This document shows positions 48,831-60,257 of a stretch of DNA of 64,000 nt, piece by piece. The notes beneath the pieces are model-generated. The model saw only the letters and a program-made list of their open reading frames with translations, searched no databases and was not told where the DNA came from. This DNA comes from Vesta saturnalis (Eukaryota > Arthropoda > Insecta > Coleoptera > Lampyridae), in NCBI GenBank assembly GCA_036346205.1, contig JARFJB010001172.1, positions 503,501 through 567,500 on the forward strand. The letters run 5' to 3'. The first letter of the stretch is position 1; each line of letters begins with the position of its first letter. A program made the translations under genes and the position numbers.

Positions 48831-50188
48831 TACAAAGAAATATTGAAATGATTGTTATGGTAGATGAATTAATTGAGAGGGAAATGGAAAATAATTTACT
48901 GTGGAAAACTTATTAGGAAATTTAGTGTTCATTGAATGTATTGTGGTCATTGTAATTGTAATTTATAGGAGAAATGTGTCTTGAAGTTGTATTTAGAGGA
49001 ATTAATTACTAATGTAATTGTTGTATATTAATATTATTGAAAACATTGTATCAAGAATTTAATTTATTAACTTACATTAAAAAGATATTATTCAAATTTC
49101 AAAGTTATTAAGAACATTGAAATGCTTGTAGTTATTATGTTAAGATAAATGTAAGAAAATATTAATTGTTTAAATAAGTATTGGTGAAACATTTTAAAAG
49201 TGATGAAAACAATAATTAGTAATTTTAAAGAAAAATGTTGGGATAAGATAAATATAGTGTGAGAAAAATACAAATTAGGCTTTATCTATTGTTGTTCTCA
49301 CAGAGGGAAGGTGTAGTGTAAGAGTGTTAGGATAGAAAAATGATGTGAACATCCCTGGCAAATGTGAAGTTAAATATTTGTTAAGTGAAACGTTTGCCAG
49401 AGAGGAAAAAAACTATGATGGTAATAGTTTAAGGATATATTTAAGCATAACTGGGACGGTGGCGGTGTGTCGCAAAGTAATTATATTATAATTAAACGTA
49501 AGTTGAAGCTAATTTACTCTTTCCTTTAATATAAAACCCCTTATAATACCTATACCTGTACACACTAAGCACGCACACATGCAGAAATCAACGTCCACAC
49601 TCACACACAGGCATTTTTTAAAAATCGCTTATTTTTTAGGCCCTGTTGACCTCCAAACGGGCGTTTCCAGTGTCAGTTCAATTTCAAAATTTTTGACTGT
49701 ATGTTTAATTTCCTGTTCCTAACAATTTAATTTTTTTTTCTGGTTGGTGGGTTTGAGCTGTCACTGGTAGTTATTTATACCTTAATAACAATTGATTGAT
49801 ATGCCAAATTCAAAGTAAAAATTACGGAAATAATAGATCATTATCTGTAAAATTATAATACAGCATATTATTGTAGGTACATACCTATACCTGAAATTTA
49901 CCAGGGCTACCATAATCTTATTTAATTTTGTTACTGCATTTGTTATAGCATTTAACTTAAAACAAGTTTCATAATCTTCTAATTAAAACAAATATATAAT
50001 AATATATTTTAAAAAGTTATCACAGGTACTTACTAATCATGTTAATAATACAATACAAATGATTTCCAAATTTAGAATTAATTTTTATCACAACAAATAA
50101 TGTTCTTACGTAGGTACATGTAATATTTTACAAGAAAATACTTTTGAGAATACAAGTTTGTTACACTACTTCTAAACATACGAATAAA
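48831..50188. other. 3' flank of ABCG gene, no other gene seen
   Basis: AT-rich. 49560-49720 has an imperfect CACAC stretch and a phrase (gacctccaaacgggcgtttcc) that reads like the tail of a dispersed repeat. No coding region. Confidence 0.45.
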
Positions 50189-52138
50189 TTAGCGCTCTAA
50201 GATTTTATTAACATATATCGAAATTTTGTTTGTTGAAAATTGAGATGTTAATCTATATCTAATTGTGAAAAACGCTATTATTCTAAATATTAATGCATAA
50301 ACACCTAAACCTAACATATTCCACCCGTAAGATGCATCTAGCATCCCTAAATCTTTGAGCAATTGCTTAGGTTCTTTATAGTGACAGTAAATTTCATGGA
50401 AGCATTCGAAGGGTCCTCTATTTTGAAATATCGCTGTCATACCGGCTACTGTACCAAATCTCACGTAACTTATACCCATAACAATCTTCATATATGATTC
50501 TATTGTCGATCCGTAACCAACTCCGTGAACACAAAGAATTATTAGTGGAGCTGCTATTGATGATGCCACCACAGTGCCATTCTGAAAAAATTAATTAGAG
50601 CTTATAAAGTTGTACGTCAAACCAAAATGTACTTACTTGAACATTAAATATAGAACCAACGGCCAAACCTAGACCTTCGGTAGCAATTGCAACTAAAAGA
50701 CCAGTAAAAACAAAATAGAAAAAACGTTGTACATCAATAGGTTGACATGTGAGCCCGTATGTACTTATAATTAGCAAAATTCCTAAAGTAAACTACAAAA
50801 AAAATATATAGTGAATACTAAAAATATGTGTATAACCTTAAACCTTACAAGTAAAGGAATATTTTGTAGTGTAACAGCAAGAAAATAAGGCTTTAGACCA
50901 TACCATCGATTAAAATACTCTCTTTTTAGTACTTTTATTTCAGTTGGATCTGAAATTCTGCATTAAGTCTTTGTAAAATTACATTAAAAAAAGCTTACAT
51001 GTTAATGCAGGTGTCATTAAATATGTAAATATAAAAAACATTAATACTGCAAGACAGAAGAAAAAATTTTCTATAGCCATTTCAGCATTATTCCCAATTC
51101 CAAAAAATAAACTTCCTAATAATACTCCCGCTATAGCATGACTAAATACCTGTAGTCCAATACCAGATTTGTTTCTACTAATCTGTAATAACATACGGCT
51201 GTATAAAATCCAAAACTGACACCAAAATGACGTAGGAAAATTGAAATTTGATATATTTTCTGTTGTATCCTCATATACGTCTTTTCCGGTGTTGTATGTG
51301 GAACTTACGCTCATCAAATTAGCCCTTCTACTTAATTTTTTATTAGATTTACCATTATTTATTATGCTTGATAAAGCTGCAGCACATTCTGAATTGCCGT
51401 GAATAATCTCAATAACTGTAAGCAATAGTTACTATTCACTAAAGATTTACTTTTAAAAAACTTACTGTACTCTGCTGGAGTATAAGTCATTGGACAATGA
51501 ATACCAACCGAAGCGAGGTGTGGTACAATTTCAGATGTGCTGCCATTGTAAACACAAATTCCCTCTGCCAAAAAGTAAGTTTGATTAAATCTTTGGAAAA
51601 TGGAAGCTGGAGGTTGATGAATAGTACAGATTACTGTTCTTCCTTGCGCTGTTAATACTTCAAAGATATCAATGCACTGTTTTATAGCAACAGTATCTAA
51701 ACCACTAAAAGCGAATTAAAAATATAATTGATTTAAAAACATCCTCTCACCTGGTAGGTTCATCTAAAAAAATTATTGGTGGATTATTAACCAATTCAAG
51801 AGCGACTGAAAGCCTTTTCCTTTGTCCACCAGAAATATTTTCTGTTCTAACATGTCTACATACATCTAAACCTAATATATCTAAGATTTCGTTAATCTGT
51901 AAATAGTATTGTTACATATTAATACTACATAAAAAAATATTAACTTGCAGTTGTTAATTTCTGTTCTTGAGATACACTGTCACCAAGTTTGAGCCGAGCT
52001 GCAACCATCATCAATTCAGCTACTGTCATTAATTGAGGTAGTAAATCATCTTGCATTATGTAAGCTGACATTTTGTGGAATTGTTTTAGATTTCGTGGTT
52101 TTCCATTTACAGAAATTATTCCAGTTACACCACTTGTT
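50189..52138 (-). CDS. ABCG-family half-transporter, C-terminal seven exons
   Basis: A membrane half-transporter with ATPase domain first, of the ABCG1/ABCG4-like kind (lipid or sterol export in known members). Exons on -: 52138-51949, 51896-51751, 51704-51466, 51415-50999, 50949-50849, 50792-50637, 50581-50189, all joining in phase and without internal stops. Q-loop YIMQDDLLPQLMTVAELMM, signature ISGGQRKRLSVALELV, Walker B and D-loop IIFLDEPTSGLD, and H-loop TVICTIHQPPASIFQRF are present. A linker and about six membrane segments follow, including LTYPTEIKVLKREYFNRWYG and FVFTGLLVAIATEGLGLAVG. The first visible exon starts just after the Walker A position (ACAAGTGGTGTA, TSGVTG). The Walker A exon is not found in the remaining 11.8 kb. 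Introns are 46-56 nt; the first is GC-AG. Confidence 0.93.
51897..51948 (-). other. GC-AG intron of the ABCG gene
   Basis: The upstream exon ends ...AAATTAACAACT and the intron begins GCAAGTTAAT, a consensus GC donor, ending TTTACAG before ATTAACGAAATC. Only this junction keeps the frame (KLTT then INEILDILGL); the nearby GT gives a stop. Confidence 0.85.
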
Positions 52139-53348
52139 CTAAAAAAGAATAATTGTAATTAGGAAACATCTATGTGTAGAGTGATAGCACCTATGCGCAG
52201 TTAAGAGTGCTTGCAAAGATATATAACAAAGTTTCTAACCATTTATTCCAATGGGAAATTAGTGCTATGGAACTCTCCTTACAATATGTTTCAAACTAAT
52301 ATTCTTTCAAGTGTAATTAATCCTCTCATAACGATTATACTAAAAAATCACTTAAACACCGGTTTGAAATTGTCTTAGATCTACGCAAGTACTTTGTAAG
52401 GATTAACATAATACATAATTCATATAAGACATGCTTGAAAATGAAACACTACACATGATTTGATTTTTCAGTTATTGGTTATTAATATTGCCTCTAGTAA
52501 TGCAATTAGTAGAGGTAGGAGACAGTGCTGGAGTAGAAAGAATGTAGTTCCTCATTTACGGGGTTTTATTAAACATAAATCCAAGTGAATTCATAGTACA
52601 CTTACAATATAGAATTATTATGTACAAAGCCGGAACTAGAGTATATTACAACTCAGGCCATACCGGATATTTGTATTAAAGATTTATCAAAGTTTCTACA
52701 GTCCTCAAGTTTAACCTTCAGTTGATTTCTACTTTAAATTCCATATACTTATCATTTTAAAAACCGCTGCAAAATGGATCGATACTTTCACATCAAAAAA
52801 TCGGTTTTTTGTAAATAACTTACAAAAACATTACAAGAATACTTTTTGATCAGAAATTTTATTTTCTAATACCAAAATTTAAAAAAAAATCGTGTGGACG
52901 GGTTCCAAAATCGAGTTTTATGGAAATATTTCTAAAATGACAAAATTTTCGAAAAAATTGCAAAAACAATTTTTGTGAGAAATTTTATTTCCTATCTAAT
53001 GGTATTTTCACTTTTTGAATATGTTAAGTAGTTGCGGAGATTTTTAGGAAAAACCGGATTTTTAAAGTGGAGGTTTTTGCTAATATCTTGTAAACCGTTT
53101 GTTGTACAGAAAAATGATAGAGACAAAAAATACTCACAATAATATTACTAATCACATATTAAAAGGAAAAAATCTAAAAAAATAAAAATTTGAAAAAGGG
53201 GTACTTTTACTCCTTTCCCCATACCCCACTGACCCGAAAAGCAATCAATCGCTTTGGGTAGTTGACATCTATATGTGTGCAAATTTCAAGTTAATATGTT
53301 AAGTCCTTCGAAGTTATGGAGTACACAGACCCGCACGCACGTACTCAA
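52139..53348. other. ABCG intron or upstream flank, no gene seen
   Basis: No Walker A-coding exon is found. Around 52790-53160 there is AT-rich sequence with repeated aaattttatttt and ttttcgaaaaaa phrases, probably an old repeat. 53275-53390 has ACGCACGC-rich sequence. Confidence 0.45.
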
Positions 53349-54290
53349 TCACTCACGCACGCACGCATCCACCCACCCTATGTTTCTAACTTTTATCTCA
53401 AAGTTGGTAGTATTTCTAATTTTTTTTGCTATTTCATTGGCATCTGACGCAACTTGCTGAAAACCGTCATTGCAACTGATGTTGAGGAAATAATTTTTAG
53501 TTTCTTGCAATTGCTTGATTGCTGAATTAAAGTACGCTGCCTTATTTTGTTGCAACTTGCTTGTAAGATTAACCTCAAAATGGATGTTGTACCATGTAGC
53601 AAGATATATTAAAAACTTAAACTGACTTATTGCTTCAGTATACTTCCAAATGTACCTATTAATGTAGTATCTTCATAAATCTCTATAAAAGTGTCACATT
53701 TTCAGTTATATCTTAATGGTTTCAAGGCTACATTACGGCTCTCCCGTATTGTATCGCGTAATAGCCCCTGACCAGTCACTACTTACAATGTGCCATCGGT
53801 TAGTTGAAACAGAGGTAAAATAGATTTACTGTACAAAGTAAAGAAATTAGTAAATTCTAAATAAGATTGAATCGCATTATTGGTCAAGTTTAAAATATAT
53901 AAATTACAGGGAAATAAAAAACTAGTGGATTTAAGTTCAGAATCCTTTTTTGTACACCATTTTCCTTAATTTTAATGTTACTACCTTTGTTATAGCACCA
54001 ACCACACATATTCTAAATGCACCTGTAGTCTCCTGCAATGCAACAAATTCCAGAAAATGTTATCTCATCTTTATCATTTCAAGGCTATTATCTGATTGAT
54101 TGGCAATATCCACGAAACGTACAACCTTTGTCATTTGTTCAATATGACTAACTCCATCAGTTCTGATTTTTTTCAAATGTTCACCCACTACAGGATTAAG
54201 AAGGGCTAAACATTTTACAAATTTTAAAAATTTGTAGTCGGAATTTACAATCCTGCGTACACAACACCTTTGCATGGCAAACACTATTCA
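53349..54290 (-). pseudogene. DUF4371/ZMYM1-type hAT-derived fragment
   Basis: In minus order: FLKFVKCLALLNPVVGEHLK, then DGVSHIEQMTKVVRFVDIAN and HFLEFVALQETTGA in a second frame. After a gap comes ATWYNIHFEVNLTSKLQQNK continuing AAYFNSAIKQLQETKNYF and DGFQQVASDANEIAKKIR. This order matches DUF4371-containing, hAT-related proteins. Stops between blocks show decay. No dimerisation motif is seen. Confidence 0.6.
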
Positions 54291-54589
54291 ATGCCGTAGA
54301 TAAATTAGATATAAGGAAATTGGATTTGATCGCTTTGATTATGCCTGAACATTGAACCCTTTTGATTATCGAATTGATGTGTACGTAATAATGTACGGAG
54401 TTGAGCTTTCATTCTACTTAACGGTGTTTATTGCGTATGATATAGTGATAGTTTAGAAGAAAATATTTTAAGTATTTGCTTTAAGAAATTATATTGATTA
54501 AAGTACGATGGTATTTTTTTAAATAATATTTTCCTTGCAATTACTTTCTATTTTCGCAGCATTTAAAGCTTCCTTAGACTTCTACAAAT

Positions 54590-54690
54590 ATTTCAAAACG
54601 AAAATTAGCCAAATCTGTCCAGCCGTTCTCGAGTTTTAGTGAGACTAACAAACGTCAATTCATTTTTACATATATAGATGAGTAATCTAT
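54590..54690 (+). repeat. RTE-like LINE/SINE 3' tail
   Basis: The phrases ccaaatctgtccagccgttc, tcgagttttagtgagactaac and ttcatttttacatatataga form a tail recurrent in insect RTE-type LINEs and SINEs. Only the tail is recognisable. Confidence 0.5.
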
Positions 54691-55499
54691 GAAATTGTAC
54701 GAGGGTGAAACAAATAGTTCAGATAATATTGATAATATTTTGGACTTGTGTTTTCAGTCTTCAGAAAGTTCTAAACACACTTGTATACATTCAAAGCGAA
54801 TTTAACTCCGATTTTGAGTTTTGTTTTAGGGTAAGTGTACGGTATTAGAAGTCAAATTTCAGCCATTTGTTTTATCACGACACCGCCTATCTCCATTGAA
54901 TTTAGTCGACAACCTGCATATTTCATAACCACTAGACTACTTTAGCGCGGTTTGATCGTATAACAATAAGTACGCTTACTTCATAAATGCAGTTATTACG
55001 AAATTAGAATTTATAAGAATGTTCCGGTTTATAGAGTTCATTATATTAAGTTCCCTTATACATAAATGTTAAAGTAACTAATAAAATTAAATAAAAGAAA
55101 TTTTGAATTATATTGCATTTTAAGCATTAGTGCTATTTAACAAAAATATCTATTAAAAAATTAGAAAAGTACACCTGATTTTTAAAATTGCTTTTTGAAA
55201 CTTTTTTTACAGTTCTGTATTTTTTGTAGCATTTTTGAGTTAAAAAGGATTCGTTTTTAAAATAGGTACACTGCGTTCCAATGACAGTTGGGCTTCATCC
55301 ACCGGCGCTGATTATTTGTGTGTCAATATGTGTTAGTTTCGTATGAAAACTACTAGAAACATTATAGCGTGGATTATTACTTAACTAACAATTCCGGCAC
55401 GTTTTGCTAAGCCTCTTAATTATTTCCCACGATTTTGTTTTAATCTGGAGTGTATTCACTCAAAATTTGCGTATACCATCGCGCTCAAAAAATACTGGT

Positions 55500-55675
55500 A
55501 GAGCTTGTCACTGTAGACACTTACAAAATTCAAATTTTGGTGTAGACAAGTTGTAAGAATGCCTCAACTAAAGCAAGTGAGGACATGCCAGTTCATGCTA
55601 AGCCAAATTATGAACATAGACGGAGAATGACCTGGATTAATTGTCCCAGTTTTTTTGGTCGCCACTGTATGCCAT
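55500..55675 (+). repeat. Dispersed repeat, copy A
   Basis: Shares with 57090-57285 the phrases aagttgtaagaatgcc-caacta, ttcatgctaa-ccaaatt and gcctg-attaattg--ccagtt, then tcgcca-tgta. Copy A lacks about 30 bp in the middle. Confidence 0.7.
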
Positions 55676-56739
55676 TGTACATACAACCATACCGCATAAT
55701 AAAACTCTACGTACAATGCAAAAATTAAACTGAAATTTCGTAACTTCGTGTCCTTAAAGACTTTAATTCTATTCCTTAATAAAAATCACAAGTTTCTAAA
55801 GAATTTTCATTATTTGCTTAATACCTACATATTTTGATGTGTTTTAAGATGCACTTCAAACATTAATGTAGGTACTGTCCAATACCTTATATTTAAAAAA
55901 AAGATCAAAGTACATTTAAGTAGTTTTAAATGTGTAACGCTTGTACAAAATTTTGAATAAGTACGCCATTTTAAAAAGTAAATGCATATTAAAATATAAT
56001 TAAAACACAATTTTAACGAAAAAAAGTAATTTCCTTGTCGGGGGTTAGAACTCTCCTTCCTTGCGTTACACGTCCGATTACTTGATCGTGTGGCCATTAT
56101 CTCCATTTGTACTTAACGCATATTGTTAGAATATTATTAAATTGTTCGAGATTTTTAATTTTTACCTTTTGTTCATTTTTAGTTCGATAATCAAGCTGGA
56201 ACTACGTATATATGCGTGTTTCACGATGTTTTTATTGATATTAGAGCATCCCAATCGAAAATCTTGGTTAAGAGCCTCAATTTATGTAACAATAGTTTTT
56301 TTTATTTAAATACCATCTTTAGTGCCCCAACCAGCTTGAAATTTCATATCTAATAGTTTTTTAGTGCCTTTCATGCGTGTAAGAAATTTAAAATTGTTAG
56401 CTCCATTTTTACGAACAATATACGCGAAAAAATTTGAAAACTGTGTACGATAACAAGGACTTCAGGTAGTCCAATATGTCCCAAAAGTTGATACGGATCT
56501 ACGATTTTGCTATAATAGCCGCATGCCAAATTTTATCAGTCCAGCTCAAACAGTCTGACCGCTATCGTGGTTATACACACACACACACACACGCAGACGA
56601 TATGCCAAAAATGGTCAAAATGGATTCAGGGACCCTCAAAACGTCAAGATCCATCAAAATCTCGAGGTCGAATTTTTTCATGATCGTATACCATACGAAG
56701 TATAGTATACGATAATGAATATATAAAAATAGATAAAAC
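55676..56739. other. No gene seen
   Basis: AT-rich. It contains a short (AC)n tract at about 56572-56592. Open frames on either strand show no domain. Confidence 0.4.
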
Positions 56740-56880
56740 AAAAACCTTAACAGGTGGACTACCAACTCACCAAAGTTTCATCGCAATCGTATGAATGGTT
56801 TAGGAATTCATAAAGGACAAATAAACAAATACATTTATCTTCATATATAAAGATAAATATCAGTAAAAATTTTCAATATG
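56740..56880 (+). repeat. RTE-like tail, second copy
   Basis: The phrases ccaactcaccaaagtttcat, cgcaatcgtatgaatggttt and tttatcttcatatataaaga resemble the 3' tails of RTE-type elements. Related in style to 54590-54690 but not identical. Confidence 0.4.
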
Positions 56881-57089
56881 ACTAGCATCGCGATTGCGTT
56901 ATTCATGTCAATTCCGACTCAATCCTCGCTACGACTTGTATATTTTAAATAGAAATAAAATGTTCGGCCGTTTTGTTCATGTACGTTTGCGAGCTGAAAA
57001 AACTGAAATACCCTAAATTTTAGTTGTGTGAATCGTGGTGTGAAATAAAAACTCCTGTCAAATTGACATATCTAAAATCCTCGTCAATT

Positions 57090-57285
57090 TAAAAGTTGTA
57101 AGAATGCCACAACTATAGAGTAGAGTGCCTGGATTTACCAGCAAGACGTGATGACATGACAGATGCGCTAATGTCAATGTCGGTTGAAGCAAAGTCAGTT
57201 TCATGCTAAACCAAATTCTGAACTATAGACGTATAGTGCCTGAATTAATTGAACCAGTTCTTTTTTGCTCGCCAATGTACTTTTT
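57090..57285 (+). repeat. Dispersed repeat, copy B
   Basis: See copy A at 55500-55675. This copy is longer, with an extra segment gtgatgacatgacagatgcg between the shared blocks. Confidence 0.7.
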
Positions 57286-57667
57286 GTTTTGAAAACAATG
57301 TTGTAATTATAGCTTAGTGTGATTAGTCGAGCAGTTCTTTGAAAACAGGGAAATTGCGATTATGCGAAACATGCCACTTAGAATTACAAAAAAATGAGGC
57401 TGACACCTTAGCATGCGCTTTGTGCCTTCTTTGGAGGCACATTAAAGGTATAACGTAGTATTATTTCCTTTATATTGTTACCTACTTTTCTTTGTATTTT
57501 GTCAGCGTGTGTGCGTGTCTGCGTGTGTGCGTAGTGTGAGGTGTGTGGATGTGTGTGGTGTGCGCTAGTTGATATAATCCTAATAGCATGAAGTTAACAA
57601 TGATATTATAGCTTTTAAATCGATCAATTTCATTTGTTTTTTTGCCTTTTTTAATAGTATTTTGAGC

Positions 57668-57670
<3 letters not shown>

Positions 57671-57726
<56 letters not shown>
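57671..57726. repeat. (TA)n array abutting a mariner-like element
   Basis: The TA array ends exactly at the CAGT terminus of the element starting at 57727. Confidence 0.95.
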
Positions 57727-57729
<3 letters not shown>

Positions 57730-60257
57730 TACCAAACTCGATGGCCAAAACGAAAACAGCTGATTCCTCTGGCCAAAAGGAACAAAAATTGTTAATACAG
57801 GGTGTGTCTATTGTTGATGGTTTCCAAGATGTTAGCTTTTTTTTAATTTTTTCTATTTCGTGGACTTATTTTTAAATCACGCTGTATCTTCCAAACTAGA
57901 AGAGTTACAAGAAAACACATTAGGAGAAATTTGTAGAAGATGAAATTGCCTTAAAGAATATTGAATTCATTCGAGACAAACTCATCATTCAACATTTTTA
58001 ATGACATAATGAATTCAGAAATGATTTTTTTTCAAATCCCAAGACAAATTTCCAAGAGGAATATTTTTCCAATAGAGATGGATTTGATACATGGCCGATA
58101 AAGGAAAAACTTCCTTTTTCATAAGCTTCACAACGATATGAAAAAACTTATGGTTGACACTAATTACTGAATTGTTACAGGAATACACCTCAGGAAAAAC
58201 TTTTAGAGCATAAAATTACCTTCAAAAATATGGTAGAGTAGATGAGAATTGACGATTTGTCCTCACTTTTCAATCAATCTGTACATTTACGGCAAGAAAT
58301 ACGTCTCCTTTACTGATATCTTTTCATCACCGTAGCAACGACTTGACATTAGTAAGTTAGTTGTCAAAATTTGTTTGCTATTACAGTTTTGCTGATTTCA
58401 ATACGAGTTCTTTCTGTTGTAGTGATATTGTAATTTAGTTTTGAGTCGTTCTTGTTCTTGTTATTATTATTGTTCTTGTTCGTGTTTTCCTTCCTGAGTC
58501 ATGTTTTCAAATGAAGAATATGCCGATATTCATTATTATTATGTGTTGCCCAAGGAATGCGAGTGAGGCTGCTAGACTGTATGCAGCTGCTTTCCCAAGA
58601 AGAATTCATCCAGAAAGAGGAGTGAGATTTGGAGATCTTGAAGGCCACGTCACTGTACCACCTCTTTCAATCCAACGTAGGGGATAATGTTCGTTTAGCC
58701 AATCTCTCACACCTCTTCCGTAGTGGGCAGGACAACCATCAAGTTGAACCCATACATCTGCTCTTGTTGCCAATGAAACCTCCTCCATCAATTCAGGGTG
58801 GTTTTCTTGAAGGGAATTCAAAAAATTCACTGAATTGACTCTATCTGGCAGAATATATGGACCAATAAGTTGATTGTTGAGTAAACCAACCCAAACATTA
58901 ACTTTGAACTGGTGTTGAAAGCTATTTGGTCTCATAGTATGTGGGTTCTCATTTGTCCAGACGTGCGTGTTATGGATATTGAAGATGCCTGACCTTGTAA
59001 AGGTGGCCTCATCCGTCCACAAGATTGCTTTTTGGAAATCTCGATCATTCCTAACTGAATTGAGGTACCATTGGCAAAACTCAATCCGCCGACATAGATC
59101 TCCATCTAAAAGTTCTTGAACTCCCGTCACGTGATACGCACGTCTTCCGTCAGCCGTATGAGTTCTCCGTATTGTTTCTCGTGGCATCTGCAATACATTG
59201 ATGACGCCGCAAGCTAGTCTCAGGATTTGCTTCGAAATGCTGGATTACGTCGTCAATCCTCTCAACATTATGAAATTCCTCTTGATCTCTTAGGATCCTT
59301 AAAGATCCTCTCTCTCTCTCTTAGAGCAGTGTGTACTCTAGAGAAAACTCTCCTTTCTGGATGAATTCCTCTTGGGAAAGCAGCTGCATATAGTCTAGCA
59401 GCCTCACTCGCATTCCCTTGGGCAACATCATAATAATAATGAATATCGGCATATTCTTCATTTGAAAACATGACTCAGGAAGGAAAACACGAACACGAAC
59501 AAGAACAATAATAATAACAAGAACAAGAACGACTCAAAAACTAAATTACAATATCACTACAACAGAAAGAACTCGTATTGAAATCAGCAAAACTGTAATA
59601 GCAAACAAATTTTGACAACTAACTTACTAATGTCAAGTCGTTGCTACGGTGATGAAAAGATATCAGTAAAGGAGACGTATTTCTTGCCGTAAATGTACAG
59701 ATTGATTGAAAAGTGAGGGACAAATCGTCAATTCTCATCTACTCTACCATATTTTTGAAGGTAATTTTATGCTCTAAAAGTTTTTCCTGAGGTGTATTCC
59801 TGTAACAATTCAGTAATTAGTACATCAACCATAAGTTTTTTCATATCGTTGTGAAAGCTTATGAAAAAGGAAGTTTTTCCTTTATCGGCCATGTATCAAA
59901 TCCATCTCTATTGGAAAAATATTCCTCTTGGAAATTTGTCTTGGGATTTGAAAAAAAATCATTTCTGAATTCATTATGTCATTAAAAATGTTGAATGATG
60001 AGTTTGTCTCGAATGAATTCAATATTCTTTAAGGCAATTTCATCTTCTACAAATTTCTCTAATGTGTTTTCTTGTAACTCTTCTAGTTTGGAAGATACAG
60101 CGTGATTTAAAAATAAGTCCACGAAATAGAAAAATTAAAAAATAGTTAACATCTTGGAAACCATAACAATAGACACACCCTGTATTAACAATTTTTGTTC
60201 CTTTTGGCCAGAGGAATCAGCTGTTTTCGTTTTGGCCATCGAGTTTGGGTCACACTG
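57727..60257 (-). mobile_element. Mariner-like element with ~900-bp inverted arms that include transposase 5' coding sequence
   Basis: Left end CAGTACCAAACTCGATGGCC; right end in reverse CAGTGTGACCCAAACTCGAT. Arms 57727-58622 and 59343-60257 are inverted copies. The right arm contains the transposase start (ATG at 59471); the left arm carries the same 120 bp inverted at 58501-58622. A second CAGGGTGTGTC motif sits about 75 bp inside each end. Confidence 0.9.
58606..59471 (-). pseudogene. Mariner-like transposase lacking its C-terminus
   Basis: 59471-59268 encodes the N-terminal helix-turn-helix (MFSNEEYADIHYYYDVAQGN, AARLYAAAFPRGIHPERRVF). After a frame break near 59260, 59193-58606 gives ILWTDEATFTRSGIFNIHNT (first Asp), VWVGLLNNQLIGPYILPDRV, WVQLDGCPAHYGRGVRDWLN (second Asp) and WIERGGTVTWPSRSPNLTPL. 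The sequence then runs into the inverted arm at about 58622, so the third catalytic Asp and everything after it are missing. It cannot be active. Confidence 0.88.
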
